From NCBI GenBank assembly GCA_050084515.1, contig CM114273.1, positions 4,898,001-4,962,000 on the forward strand: a stretch of DNA of 64,000 nt. The letters run 5' to 3'. Below, one piece after another: positions 15,616 to 26,610 of this stretch. Position 1 is the first letter of the stretch. Every line of letters starts with the position of its first letter. This DNA is from Blasia pusilla. Taxonomy: Eukaryota > Marchantiophyta > Marchantiopsida > Blasiales. The translations under genes were made by a program, and so were the position numbers. The notes under the pieces are model-generated. The model saw only the letters and a program-made list of their open reading frames with translations. It was not told the DNA's origin and made no database searches.

Positions 15616-16840
15616 CTAGAACATTGTAATGACTTTGAAATCAGATGGTTCTAGTGTACCAAAAATCCTTAGGTTATCTCTAGACTTCACACGAGATAAC
15701 ATAACATAGGCAAGTCCTAGTGCAAAAATTGATCTAATGACAAGGAGACAACGACCAGCTATAGTACATCCCTGACTTTTATATCCCGTGATAGCATACC
15801 CAAGAATAAGTGGAAATTTTTTCTTCATATAATTTTTGTTAGAATCATATGTGAAAGTTGCAAACTTTGTCCTTGAAATTGTAACAAGTTTGTCTCTAGA
15901 TAAAATTCTAACTACAATACTTACTAGTTCATCACCTTTGTACAGTAAGTCACACACAATCCCCAAAGATCCATTGGTTGCTTGTAATTTTAGGTCTATA
16001 TTGCAAGTAAGCATAACTTTACAATGAAGTGCAACAAATTTCAAGTGGTGGAAAGTGTCATCAACTAGCCAATTAGCAAATGGTAGTTCATGGGGACCAT
16101 CCGACTTTACATGAATTAGAATAATGGAGGCATCTCCAAATAAACGTCTTAATGTCAAGAGATTGAACAAATCAACATCTTCACAATGAGTGCAAATAAT
16201 CATTGTATTAGCTTGTATATAGTCTGTAGCTTCATTCTTAGAAACAAAACAATTACCTAAACATGCCATTATTTGTTCGTGAGATGGTGGAGCAATTCTT
16301 ATAGCATTCATAAACTCTAAGTATTCTCTATCTCTATGGTGCCTAACGGGAGTTATTAGTTGGTATATGGTTGCAAACTGAAGAAATGTGGATGAACTTA
16401 AATGACAAGCATGACAAAAGCCAAAATTGGTGTGGTTACTTACTGGAGGAAACTGGCAGAAATCTCCAACTAATACCAAAAACTTTCCAGCAAAGTGTAG
16501 TGAAGATGAGGTTGGAGATGTCTCGTGAAGACGCATGGCTATAATTTGTAGTAGCTTAGGCGTAAACATAGAGCATTCATCTATGACTATAACCTGAGAA
16601 TTCTTTAATCACGAATAGTTGTTTGAACTAATGTGCATGGATAGCAAATCACCACTTACACGAGTTGCGAAAGTGGAATGAATTGTGGTAGCTTCAACAT
16701 GAAGCCTAATAGTTGCAATGCCAGTTGTGGTAGTCAAAAGAGGACACATATTTACAGATTTCTAGTAAGCATACATGTAGGAGCTTTTTCCACATCCGGG
16801 TGGTCCTTTGAGAATTACAAGTTTGGATTTTTGAGTTGTT
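15616..16840 (-). pseudogene. Helitron PIF1-like helicase
   Basis: SF1B helicase that would unwind DNA during rolling-circle transposition. Walker A reads GPPGCGKSS at about 16,806-16,780. It is followed by TGIATIRL and TIHSTF, then Walker B VIVIDECSMF at about 16,590-16,560. The next block is FLVLVGDFCQFPPV, and the frame runs to GYAITGYKSQG and YVMLSRVKSRDNLRIF near its end. The last 317 residues (16,569-15,616) are open. The segment with Walker A is in a frame interrupted by stops between about 16,600 and 16,760. The order places it C-terminal to the Rep domain as in other plant Helitrons. Confidence 0.85.
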
Positions 16841-17316
16841 CATCATTCAGCAAAGTAATGTCTAAAGGTTTAGATGGAGTGTTATCAAGGTATGTAGCTG
16901 GTGTAGGATGGTCTGAAGTTGGTGATAAAATCTCATCAATGTCTAATTCAAATTGAGGTTTGAGAACATCAAGAGTTTTAGCAAGTATTTCTATTGTGTA
17001 AACACTACTCCACAGGTTTCGAAATGCGTTATCTTTAAAAAGGGTTGGGACATCATCTAGAATTGTAATAACATCTCTGCATACACATTCATGAAAGTAC
17101 ATCCACAATGCATGATCAAAAAGACATTAAAGTGGACTCAGAATGAAATGGAACTTGAGATATTAATGTCATATAGAAGAATTCATTCCATTGATATAAA
17201 GGGTGGAACTTTGTCAATCTAACAATTCTTTCTCTACTACACACTATGTTACCTAGATTATCTATACCAAATATATTTTTCAACTTGCTACGATATGATT
17301 TGAACGTTTCATATTG

Positions 17317-18642
17317 TTACCAGTATTCTATGAAAGTCACGGACTCAAGCACTAAAGGTCTGTTTGAATAAAGAATTGAGGGATGTATGCATGGAACTGA
17401 AGCATTTTTATATAATGAATTTCTCCTACTTGGTGGATTATTGTCTATATAGTGAAGGGTCTGAGATCTGTATATAATTGGAATCCGCATTGACATTAGG
17501 GCAACCTCGGTTGAAGAGACTAATCGATTTAGAACTACTCTTGATACTAGCTTCAATTTCACCTTATCTAGAGATCCAAGACCCAAACAGCGAGTTGTTT
17601 CAGTGTCTATGTCAAGAGATCCAATGGGCTCTGATTTTAAAGCATAGTTAAGTAGATAGAATGACCAGTCAGTATTAGTAACTTGTTGAATATTCATGTG
17701 AACCCCCCACAAAGGAAGTATAAGTGGATGGTATGGAATCACGTTGCGGTGATGGAGGGATGGCCTAAAGTAAGTCCATCTCATAGTTTGTGGATCAATG
17801 AAGGATGTTGTTTGCAAATTTTGACTCATAGGAAAACCTAACCTCCAATATGGCTTTTTATGTCTTTTTCTCACAATACAAAAATTATCCTTGCATCTAT
17901 GTAACTTTTTACTCACTACATAATTAGACAAAACACCTAATGTGTTGATTCTCTTCTCTGGAGCCAAAGTATTTAATTGTGTAGGTGGGTGCGAGAGAAT
18001 GTAAGAGCAAACCTCAGAAGTTATTCTATCAACGTCATCATTATCTATCCACATAATCATATGACAATGGAGGCTTCCCCTGTTTTGCAACTCATATCTA
18101 AGGAGGTAGTCTTTAGCTCTACCAAGAATTTGTGGACCAGAAAGAATAAATTGAGATAGGAATGTCTATAGGGGAGTGTGGAAAAGTTGTGCACATTCTG
18201 AGGGTGCGTCACGCCATGTAAAGTCCTTATTAAATTTTACCAGTAAGTTCTAAACATCATCAATCTCAAGCCAGTGTATGGATGAGGCTTCATCAGAGGT
18301 TAGTGTCAAGAAAAAGTGGGGCATGCCCCATTTATGTACCATTTCTTTTAGGTCTTTGAGATGCCTCCTATGCCAAGAAGGTAGAATAACCAAGCCACAA
18401 GATGGATTTCTTACCTCTAATAGAGTCATGTGAATCTTATATAGCTCATTTTTCTGGAAATTTATGGATAGTATCTGTTTTATGGCTGGACATAGGGCAT
18501 CAATGTTGGCATCTATACCGGTTTTCACATTAAATCCTATTAAAGGGGAATCCAACAATGAAGACATCTTGAAGAAACCCTTATGGAACCCATTGAACTT
18601 GGTTTCTATCTTGATCCTTGAGTCTAAAATGGAGAGAAGTTG
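17317..18642 (-). pseudogene. Helitron replication initiator (HUH/Y2 Rep)
   Basis: Two frames offset by a frameshift near 18,100-18,250. The upstream one (18,642-18,250) has the Helitron-like N domain ending GMPHFFLTLTSDEASS and HWLEI. The downstream one (18,090-17,317) opens with QNRGSLHCHMIMW, in which the two histidines are the metal-binding HUH motif. It continues with a Cys/His segment (HRCKDNFC) and with SFYLLNYALKSEP, whose two tyrosines (residues 145 and 149) match the Y2 nicking pair. The Rep would nick and join the transposon ends. The N-terminal beginning is missing because LTR sequence starts at 18,643. Confidence 0.85.
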
Positions 18643-19116
18643 TGTCGTGCGAATCCACATTGTCATACAACATGCATCGCTGATATACCATACTCACATA
18701 CATACATAACATAGACAAGAGCATCCACAAACATAAGTGTACCACAACTGAAATCCGTGAAAGACCTACTATCATAAAATACGTAAAGAATCACATACAA
18801 TCGAGCCAAACCCACTCCACGATGGGAGAATCCAGGTCAAAGCTTGCAAGAACCACCATAGCCAAGAGCTCTACTCACTACCAAAGCTAACTCCCAACGC
18901 AATAGGCTCAACTCAAAGAACTAATTGTTCTTTGAGTGCACTCGATACGATATCCTCCAACCTAAGAGTGGGCCCTACTCGAAAAGTCACCCTCAACTGA
19001 GTAACCCCCAACCCTATGTATGAAACCGCATCTTTACCTAGACACTACGGCCCTACATAAGGTATGGCCTCTACTAGCACACTATATTCTACGACATAAT
19101 CCGTATGGTCATGACA
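18643..19116 (-). repeat. 3' LTR of gypsy copy 3
   Basis: Bounded by TGTCGTGCG on the left and ATGACA on the right (plus strand), the inverted TGTC...GACA ends of this family. The first ~115 bp are repeated from 19,119 on, after a 2-bp spacer. It interrupts the Helitron Rep frame. Confidence 0.65.
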
Positions 19117-19401
19117 GCTGTCGTGCGAATCCACATCGTCATACAACATACATCGCTGACATACCATACTCACTCACATACATACATAACATAGACGACA
19201 GCATCCACAAACACAAGTGTACCACAACTTGCCCCCCTAACTGGCGGTTAGGTCCCTCTAACTCCCAGGTAGCCCTATACATCTACTACATGCTATACAC
19301 CTTTGTGGGTGCACGAATCAGAAGGCCGTGTGCTAGGTTGCGTCATCGTTAGTCGCACATCTGTAATCCATATCATGCAAAGATCAAGTCATCTACCTCT
19401 C

Positions 19402-20640
19402 CTAAGTACATCGAGGAGAAACCCACCTTCCAATAGGAACAACATCCATACGTGGAGTCAAACACATCATGTGCCAACCCTTAGAACACCGATCACACAC
19501 CAACATACGGGCTGCGTTACCAGCAGACCCACACAACATGCACCTCAAGCTAGCATGTATCATGGCTAAGCTTGGGTCAACAGTACCATCCATATTTGGA
19601 AGATGACATGGCGCACAATTATGCACATGGTCCTTCCAAACAACTCCATCACGACCCTCCAACATGAGAACTCCAAAAGCTAACACTTCGCGCACTCGTA
19701 AAACAATGCGGCCTGCCGTCACATCCAACGTTGTCGGTGCAATCTATTGCAAAAAGATATAGTCTCCCACATGGAACCTACGAATCGATGGTCCATAACC
19801 TCCACCCCGAATGGTTGCATACCGCAACGTATCCCTGTGTTGAGCAATGGCAAGATTCTCAAAGGCTGTTGGCATAACTCTCCGAAAGAGCTCTGCCCGC
19901 TGAGAATACACTCTCATCCACATCTTTGGGTCATCAAGATTCACCACCTCACTAGACTCCCGACCAATTGCTGCTGGCAAGTCTGGAACTCGGCCGTATA
20001 AAAGAAAATAAGGTGAGAAGGAAGCCAACGATGCTTGGCGACTGAACCTATACCCCATGGCTAACCATGGCAACTGAATATCCCAGTCTCCAAGATGCCC
20101 CTTGTGTAGGCCACACTTGCGCAATGCCCTCTTCATCGTCTGAACCACACGCTCAGCCAAACCATCCGCCTCTGGATGATCTCGAGACGTGGTCCGATGA
20201 TCAATCAACGCCTTGTCACACAAGACCTGAAACTCACCCTGAAACTTTGTACCCTGGTCGGTCAACACTTCAGCTGGTGCACCAAAATGACTAAGCACTC
20301 TATCAAGAAATGCATACGCTCTTCCATCACTTGCCTTGTCAGGTAATGCCACCAACTCAATCCACTTTGAGACGTGCTCCACCATCACCAACATATATTG
20401 ATGATGTCGTACAGTCACCGGTAACGGTCCCGCAAAGTCCACACTCCAATGGTAACCCAACCCCATAATAGGAAAGGGGTGTAACTGTGGTATAGGGGCA
20501 TTGAATGATGCCCTCACCCGGTCACAAACCATACAACGTGACACCAACTGCTGCACCTAAGTATGCATGCCACACCACCAATACTAACCAAGTAGTAAGC
20601 TATACGTACGCTTTACCCCAAAATTTCCCAACTCCTCATG
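19402..20640 (-). pseudogene. Integrase with C-terminal PHD finger, copy 3
   Basis: Integrase core: SVDFAGP (first Asp), LTDQGT (second Asp) and HPEADGLAE (Glu) supply the D,D,E triad that inserts element DNA into the genome. HVGDYIFLQ starts the C-terminal SH3-like part. One TAG stop (about 19,744) separates it from the same-frame continuation to TLDVTAGRIVL and the PHD finger at the end. In the PHD, CMLC, CDRC and HMMC are kept, but the last pair is SPRC, so one zinc ligand (Cys to Ser) is lost. Upstream zinc-finger residues CMVC are seen at about 20,535; the histidine part is degraded. Confidence 0.8.
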
Positions 20641-20805
20641 GGCATGTTGCACAATGCGCTCTTTCTAAGCCAAATGTGGCACTACTCGTACTCTACCATC
20701 CTCCCACACATGGAGAATATGTGTTCCCTCCAATCAATACCTCTTAGCACGTTGAAGAACACGATCTCGCTCCTTGGCACTCACTATGTCTGGCACCCTA
20801 CTGGT

Positions 20806-22371
20806 CTATAGAAACTCCAACACCAACGCATCATCATGAATATCACGTTGATCCGTACCACCATCTCCAACCTTAGGATCTGAAGGTTGGCCATCTACCC
20901 TCTGACTAGAGTAAGATGTCATGTGGTCCTCCATACTAGAGTCCACCCCTAACCAACATAAAAAGGTGGATGCATGCCAACCTGACACCATCTCCTCATC
21001 AACCTTGCCATGCCATCTAGCCCCAGTTGCATCCTCTTGGCTAGTACATGGGTTCCTACTCAACCCATCAGCATCAAGGTTGGCAACTCCAGGTCTATGT
21101 ACCACCTGGAAGTCATACTCCTGTAAGATAAGAGCCCACCGTGCAAGCTTCCCTATAAGCTTGTCAGACTCCATCAACCACTTGAGCGGTTTGTGATTAG
21201 TAACAAGGGTAAACTGTGTGCCAAACAAGTAACACCTAAAGTGTGCCACAGCCCACACTACTGCCAAGCACTCTCCCTCATATGAACTATAGCGCGACTC
21301 CGCGGCATTATTCGAACGACTTGCATAGGCCACCACAAACTCCATGTGCTCATCATCATGTTGTGCCAACACCGCTCCAAGTCCCAACCTACTCCAATCA
21401 GTGTGTAACTGAAATGGGCGCCCTCTAATAGGTCTCCTCAAGATAGGCGCCGTCACCAACTGGGCCTTGAGCTCCACAAAAGCTCTCTCTTGATCATCTC
21501 CCCAATGCCACTCTTGATCTGATTTCAGCAATTGGTTCAAAGGCTTTGCCATAGCACTAAATCCCTTCACATACCTCCGATAGTAGTTTGCCAATCCCAT
21601 AAATGCCCGAACTCTACTCACATCTACCGGACGAGGAATAAGTGCAATAGCCTCCACCTTTGCTTGCTGAACTCCCAAACCACCTGGATAGATCACATGA
21701 CCCAAGTACTCAACATCCTCATGGAAGAACTTACACTTTCCTGGATGCAAACGTAGACCATGAGCTTTCAACCTCTCAAACACAATCTGCAAATGTATCT
21801 GATGCTCCTCCACCGTGTTACTGAACATCAAGATATCATCAATGTAACACCAAACAAAATCCAACCCTGCTAGGATCTTGTCCATCACTCTCTAAAACTC
21901 GGCAGGTGCATTCTTCAACCCAAAGAATTTCCACTGGTACAAACAATCCTTGCTATGAGAGTTGACACCCCAAAATATTATCTTGGCCTTGTCACTCTCT
22001 CGAATTGGAAATTGATGGTATCCTGCCCGAAGATCCAAAGTACTAAACATCTTTGCCTGTCCCACCACATCAAAGATCTCCTCAGGTGTAGGCATGGCAT
22101 ACCTATCGGCCTTGGTCTGCCGATTGATAGGACGGTAATCTCCACATATCCGCCTATCCGTGTAGTTGCCATGCACATCCTTTTTAGCAGGCATGATAGT
22201 GGCCGATGCATACTCTCCATGCGACAACTCCACTAATACAACCTCCAAAAGGTCCAACGTCCTACTCTGAATCAGGTCCCTCTCCATATCACTATATCGG
22301 TAGGGACAACGAACGATTGGCATATCACTAGCCAGATCAATCCGTATACCGGGTCCAACCAAAACACCCAA
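20806..22371 (-). pseudogene. Reverse transcriptase - RNase H, copy 3
   Basis: Nearly intact polymerase: FSTLDLRAGYHQ (first catalytic Asp), FFGLKNAPAEF, then a single stop at about 21,890 and the catalytic YIDD at 21,846-21,835. RNase H follows (LHTDWSRLGLGAVLAQHDD, YEGECLAVVWA, and VANLDADGLSRNP at the end). It copies element RNA into DNA and removes the RNA strand. The stop between the FGLKNAPAEF and YIDD blocks breaks it. Confidence 0.85.
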
Positions 22372-22521
22372 CTAATTCATGCTAAAGGCAAAATAACTCC
22401 TATAAGCACGTAGGAACTGTGCCAAGCGTCGTTTCTCACCTCCCGTAAGCTTGGGCCCAAGTAATGGCTCCCAAGTCTCCTCCACTAGCACACTAGAGGG
22501 AGAGGACGACGCCATTGTCTG

Positions 22522-22820
22522 CTACGCAACTCCCTCACAAGATGGTACACCCTTAGCTACACCATAATCTGAGCAAATAACTCCTCCACCAGCATGAGCA
22601 ACCAACTCCACATGCCCAGCCATTACATCCCATTTATTCCAAGGATGCAAAATACTACTCTCCTTGCCCCCAGCCGATGCCTCTATCGTCCCGGTAGCCA
22701 TCGAGCTCATCACAAGGGGTGGAAGACCCACAGACATAGTCCGAAGTCGACAATGCTCGGCCATACCAAGACTCAAAATCCAGGTCAAAAAATTCAGGTC
22801 CATGGCCTAACCCAACACAT
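22522..22820 (-). pseudogene. Remnant of the DNMT C-terminus, copy 3
   Basis: Only motif X remains (MDLNFLTWILSLGMAEH), with the preceding HVLG recognisable in frame but followed by a stop where copies 1 and 2 have Gln. The frame continues ~70 codons as in copy 1. Homology to the DNMT stops at about 22,815-22,830, where leader sequence begins. Confidence 0.75.
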
Positions 22821-22829
22821 GACGTCAGA

Positions 22830-23957
22830 TGACACAGAGGAGGTCAAGGTGGTCCCTCACGTGGAGACCCTCGGAACCTCGCGCCACTCTGCGTAAAACC
22901 TCTAGAGCTACTCTCGAGTTCACCACCTCGCCTCTCAAAGTCTCGCACGGACGCCGTGATGACCCTCGTGCCCCTTTCATCTGATCACTCTTGCCTCGCG
23001 AGTAATCCCTGAATCACTCATCTCAAACATGCGGCACTCGATCTACAGTCTTCCTCCCCGAGACGTGTAACGTGCGGCAACAAGTGGCATGGTGCGGCAA
23101 ATCGACTAGGCTATCATCTCATCGACAACCTACCCTCAACTCTGGACATCCCACACAAGTCTATGTCCCCTAAACCACATACATAAATCATGCTCTTAGC
23201 ATCCACACAACCCAATATCCCCAAATAAACTACCCAAATTCCACAATCCCTCAACCGTGCGGGGTAAAGGACCAGAATGGGTAACGTGAACACATGTCGA
23301 TGTCACTCCTCAGCAACTGCAAATCTCGACCCCAACTTGGTCATGGAGACAACTCCTCCAATCAGAAAATCATACTCCTCCCGTACTCACACTGCTCAAA
23401 AGTCCTCGATAGACAGTGCGGTTCCAGTGGAACGGTGCGGCGTTGTAGACGGCTCGGAACGGCTACGAACGGCACGGACCTCGATAGTGGGATGCGGCAC
23501 TCAACCGCATACCCTCCTCAATCAACAATAAACCCGCACTCTCCGCGATCGAGACGGTGCGGTGCAGCCACGAGCGGCACGGCGCGGCAATCAACGGCGC
23601 GTTGCGGCTACGGGCGTCACGACACGGTACCTTATCGTCGTCGAGCGGCTACCAATCACAACATAGCAGCATGAAATCAAAACTCAAACACCATAACCGG
23701 AGGTCATCTGCCATCACTGGTTGATGACGAAACTGCGATGACGGTGGTGGCCAAAACAAAGTACGTGGTGGCGACGCAAGTCAGAGAATCAACGAACGTC
23801 GTGGAAGACCCACCACTCCGTAGCGGCGGCAATGGCAACCAAAGGGTAGATAATGGAGGGTGGACGGTTGATGGTGATGGTTGACCATTGATGGTGACGA
23901 TGACGGTGATGGTTGACCATCAACGGTGGACCAGCTGGTGCACGACACTAGCCTCCT
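22830..23957 (-). other. 5' leader of gypsy copy 3, GTGCGGC-rich
   Basis: Matches the copy 2 leader at 50,530-51,700 over about 1.1 kb with small differences. Features: many GTGCGGC/GGCACGG phrases (23,400-23,640) and a run of GTTGAC/GATGGTGAC repeats (23,860-23,940) next to the LTR. No coding frame is shared between the copies, so it is a non-coding leader. Confidence 0.65.
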
Positions 23958-24159
23958 AAACCCACTCTCCTAATGAGAGGCTTGGGTTACACTCATAAGG
24001 CAACGGACCATAGCTCCGCCGCCGTATGAGTGTAACCCAAGCCTCTCATTAGGAGAGTGGGTTTGGTTTGATATGAGAGAGAGTTCACACCTTTGAGTGT
24101 CACCATCAACGGTCAACCGTCACCATCAACGGTCCACCGTCCAGGATACGTTGAGGTAC

Positions 24160-25509
24160 AGCGGGCCAGACGATTCCGTTGGGAGGGGACAGATGTTTTG
24201 AGGGTTTGGGAGGATGGCAAAGTACGCGTAGTGCCGCATCTTTTGTAGAGAGCACGACTAGTGTAGCATGCCCATGAGAAGTTGGGTCACTTTGGGGTGA
24301 AGCGAACGTACAACTTGCTCCAGATTCAGTTTTGGTGGCGAGGCATGCAGACTGACGTTTAGCAGTTTGTTGCCAGGTGCATGGTGTGTGATCGAGTGCG
24401 AGCATTGTTCAATGCTCTGACTCCACAATGCCATCCATTACCGATTATGGGCTTAGGATATAGATGGAGTTTGGATTTTGCAAGACCTTTGCCTTTGACG
24501 AAGCGTCACTATCGTTATGTGTTGGTGATGGTCTATCACTTCTCGAAGTGGATCGAGTTGGTTGCATTGCCTGACAAAGCGAGTGAGGGAGTAGCTTATG
24601 CCTTCCTTGACAGAGTGCTGAGTCATTATGGCACAATAGCTGAGGTGTTGACAGACCAGAGTACCAAGTTTCGCGGTGAGTTCTAGGCCTTGTATGATCA
24701 AGCGCTAATCGACCACCGCACGACTTCGCGAGATCATCCCGAGGCGGATGGATTAGCGGAGAGAGTTGTGCAGATGGTGAAGAGGGGTTTACGCAAGTAT
24801 GGCTTGCATAGTGGTCACCTAGGAGATTGGGACCTCCAGTTGCCCTAGTTGGCGATGGGATACAGATTTAGCAGGCAGGCATCCTAAGCGTCTTTTTCAC
24901 CGTACTTGCTACTTTATGGCCGAGAGCTAGATTTAACTCCGGCCATTCGCCGAGATGTTGGTGAGGTGCTGGACCTTGATGACCCAGATGTATGGATGCG
25001 AGCATGTTCTTAGAGGGCTGAGTTGTTTTAGAGAGTGATGCCCATGGCGTTCGAGAACTTGGCCATTGCGCAGCATTGGGATACGTTGAGGTATGCAACT
25101 ATTCGGGGTGGTGGTTATCGACCAACTATCCGGAGGTTTCATCAAGGAGATTTATGTCTACTTGCAGCAAACGGCACCGAGGACATTGGATGTGACTGCA
25201 GCGCGCACTATCCTGAGAGTGCGTGACGTTTTGCCATACGGTGTTCTCTTGCTGGAGGGAGATGATGGTATGGTATGGAAGGACCATGTGCGTAATTGTA
25301 CATGTCACCTTCCTAACGTTGATGGTACAGTAGATCCAAGCTTAGCAATAGTTCCTCCAAGCTTGCGTTGTATGTTGTGTGGTTCTGCCCGTGGTGCGGC
25401 CACGATGCTAGTCTATGATGGATGTTCGAGAGGTTGGCATATGGCATGTCTGACGCCACCTCTCACTAGGGTTCCTCGGGGAGGATGGATATGTCCTAGA
25501 TGTACATAG
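24160..25509 (+). pseudogene. Integrase with C-terminal PHD finger, copy 4
   Basis: Starts with the H2C2 zinc finger (HEKLGHFGVKR, then CMVCDRVRA), then the core with LDFARP, LTDQSTKF and HPEADGLAE. Several TAG stops (e.g. after GEF at ~24,685 and in QLP*LAMGY at ~24,850) and a frameshift near 25,130 show decay. From YVYLQQTAPRTLDVTAART the frame is open through the integrase C-terminal module into the PHD finger to the stop at 25,507. This shows that the PHD is fused to integrase with no stop between. In the PHD finger the third ligand is Tyr (VYDGC), so zinc site 1 or 2 would be damaged. Confidence 0.8.
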
Positions 25510-25825
25510 AGAAGATACTAGGTAGGTTTTGATTCCGACTTTTTCTGTGACATGGATGATAGGGAGGCGACTAGCGATGGGGCCACATGAGCACTCGGCC
25601 TTTCTGCTCTTAGCGTCCTAGAGATGTATGTCGTGGTAGGTAGGGATAGAGGGTTATATGGAGTTAGAGGGACCTAACCACCAACTAGAGGGTCGATTGG
25701 AGATATTTTGGTACTTCTCGCCTCTGTGTATGGATAGCATAAGTTAGCATGGGATCGTGTGTGTTTGTGTGTGTGTTCAATGACAACGATGTATGTTGTG
25801 TAGCGATGTGTATGCGCACGATAGC

Positions 25826-26055
25826 TGTCACGACTGTTAGGATAGATCGGTGGGATGTTGTAGAGCGTCTTCACGAGTAGTGGAGGACAGGCCTAGGAGG
25901 TTGAGAATGACCTGTTGAGGCCACGGAGAACCTGAGAGAGCAGGTTTCCCCCTTCGTTTCGGCTCATTTGAAGCCATATAGAGAAACTTACTATTTCAGG
26001 AAAGTTTCTATGTTGGGGATAGTTGACTTTCCACTTTGAGAAGTGGCCCTTGACC
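25826..26055 (+). repeat. LTR piece, plus orientation (copy 4 3' LTR)
   Basis: Begins TGTCACG at 25,826, two bases (GC) after the end of the duplicated LTR-end sequence. It matches the reverse complement of the copy 2 LTRs and stops at about 26,055, where an oppositely oriented LTR piece starts. Confidence 0.7.
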
Positions 26056-26056
26056 C

Positions 26057-26480
26057 GCTAATGAGAGGCTTGGGTTACACTCACAAGGCAAGGGACCATA
26101 ACTCCACCGCCTCATGCCAAGAGGTTCAACAAAGAGAGAATGAGCTCTCAAGCTCCCTCTCTTGGAGGTATATCCCCTTCCCTCTCCCAAGCCCTCTCAA
26201 CGGTAACTTATGCTCGTAGGTCACCTCCTTGGCTCTTGACCTGCTGTAGAGGGTCAAGGGCCACTTCCCAAAGTGGAAATTCAACTATCCCCAACATGGA
26301 AATTTACCTGAAATAGTAAGTTTTTCTATATGGCTCCAAATGAGCCGAAACGAAGGGGAAACCTGCTCTGTTAGGTTTCCCGGGGCCTCAGCAAGTCATT
26401 CTCGACCTCTTGGGCCTATTCTCCACTACTTGTGAAGACGTTTTGCTAGATCCCACCGATCTATCCTAACATTTGTGATA
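26057..26480 (-). repeat. LTR piece, minus orientation
   Basis: Matches the plus-strand form of the copy 2 LTRs from ctaatgagaggcttggg to cctaac...gtgata. Together with 25,826-26,055 it makes a ~230-bp inverted repeat around a ~190-bp centre. It may be the outer part of the 5' LTR of copy 3, separated by copy 4. Confidence 0.7.
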
Positions 26481-26610
26481 AAAAGGAGGTCAATACTTCG
26501 CCGTAAAGATAGGGTTGTCCGCGATTTAAACCGGCACACCGTTAGAGTAGTTAGGCAAGGAAAATACATGACTTTTCAGAGCACATAGGAAGGTAGGATT
26601 GTTAAGACCA

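Larger units (their letters stand above)
12633..18642 (-). mobile_element. RepHel Helitron (right end cut by gypsy copy 3)
   Basis: Rolling-circle transposon, identified by Helitron-like N domain, HUH/Y2 replication initiator and PIF1-type helicase, in this order on the minus strand from 18.64 to 15.6 kb. A 20-bp hairpin (ggtgttac-tagt-gtaacacc, 12,633-12,652) lies near where the 3' end is expected, but I do not find the usual CTRR end 10-12 bp beyond it, so the left boundary is provisional. The Rep frame runs straight into an LTR at 18,643: the gypsy insertion has cut off the 5' terminus. Stops and frameshifts show the proteins are dead or need introns removed. Confidence 0.75.
18643..24025 (-). 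mobile_element. DNMT-carrying gypsy element, copy 3 (internal deletion)
   Basis: On the minus strand: a 5' LTR scrap (24,025-23,958), a leader (about 23,950-22,830), the last ~95 codons of the DNMT (22,815-22,522), reverse transcriptase/RNase H (22,371-20,806), integrase (20,640-19,744), PHD finger (19,728-19,402), a 3' UTR and the 3' LTR (19,116-18,643). Gag, protease and most of the DNMT are missing: the leader is joined directly to DNMT motif X. Its 3' LTR differs from the copy 2 LTR except at the ends, whereas its 5' LTR scrap matches copy 2, so it may be a recombinant of two subfamilies. Confidence 0.8.
24026..26055 (+). mobile_element. DNMT-family gypsy element, copy 4 (internal deletion, inverted)
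   Basis: On the plus strand: LTR scrap (24,026-24,096), a short piece of leader (to about 24,150), then directly the end of RNase H/start of integrase, the integrase and PHD finger (to 25,509), a 3' UTR with the LTR-end duplicate (to 25,823) and an LTR start (25,826-26,055). Gag, protease, DNMT and reverse transcriptase are deleted. It lies head to head with copy 3. Confidence 0.75.
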
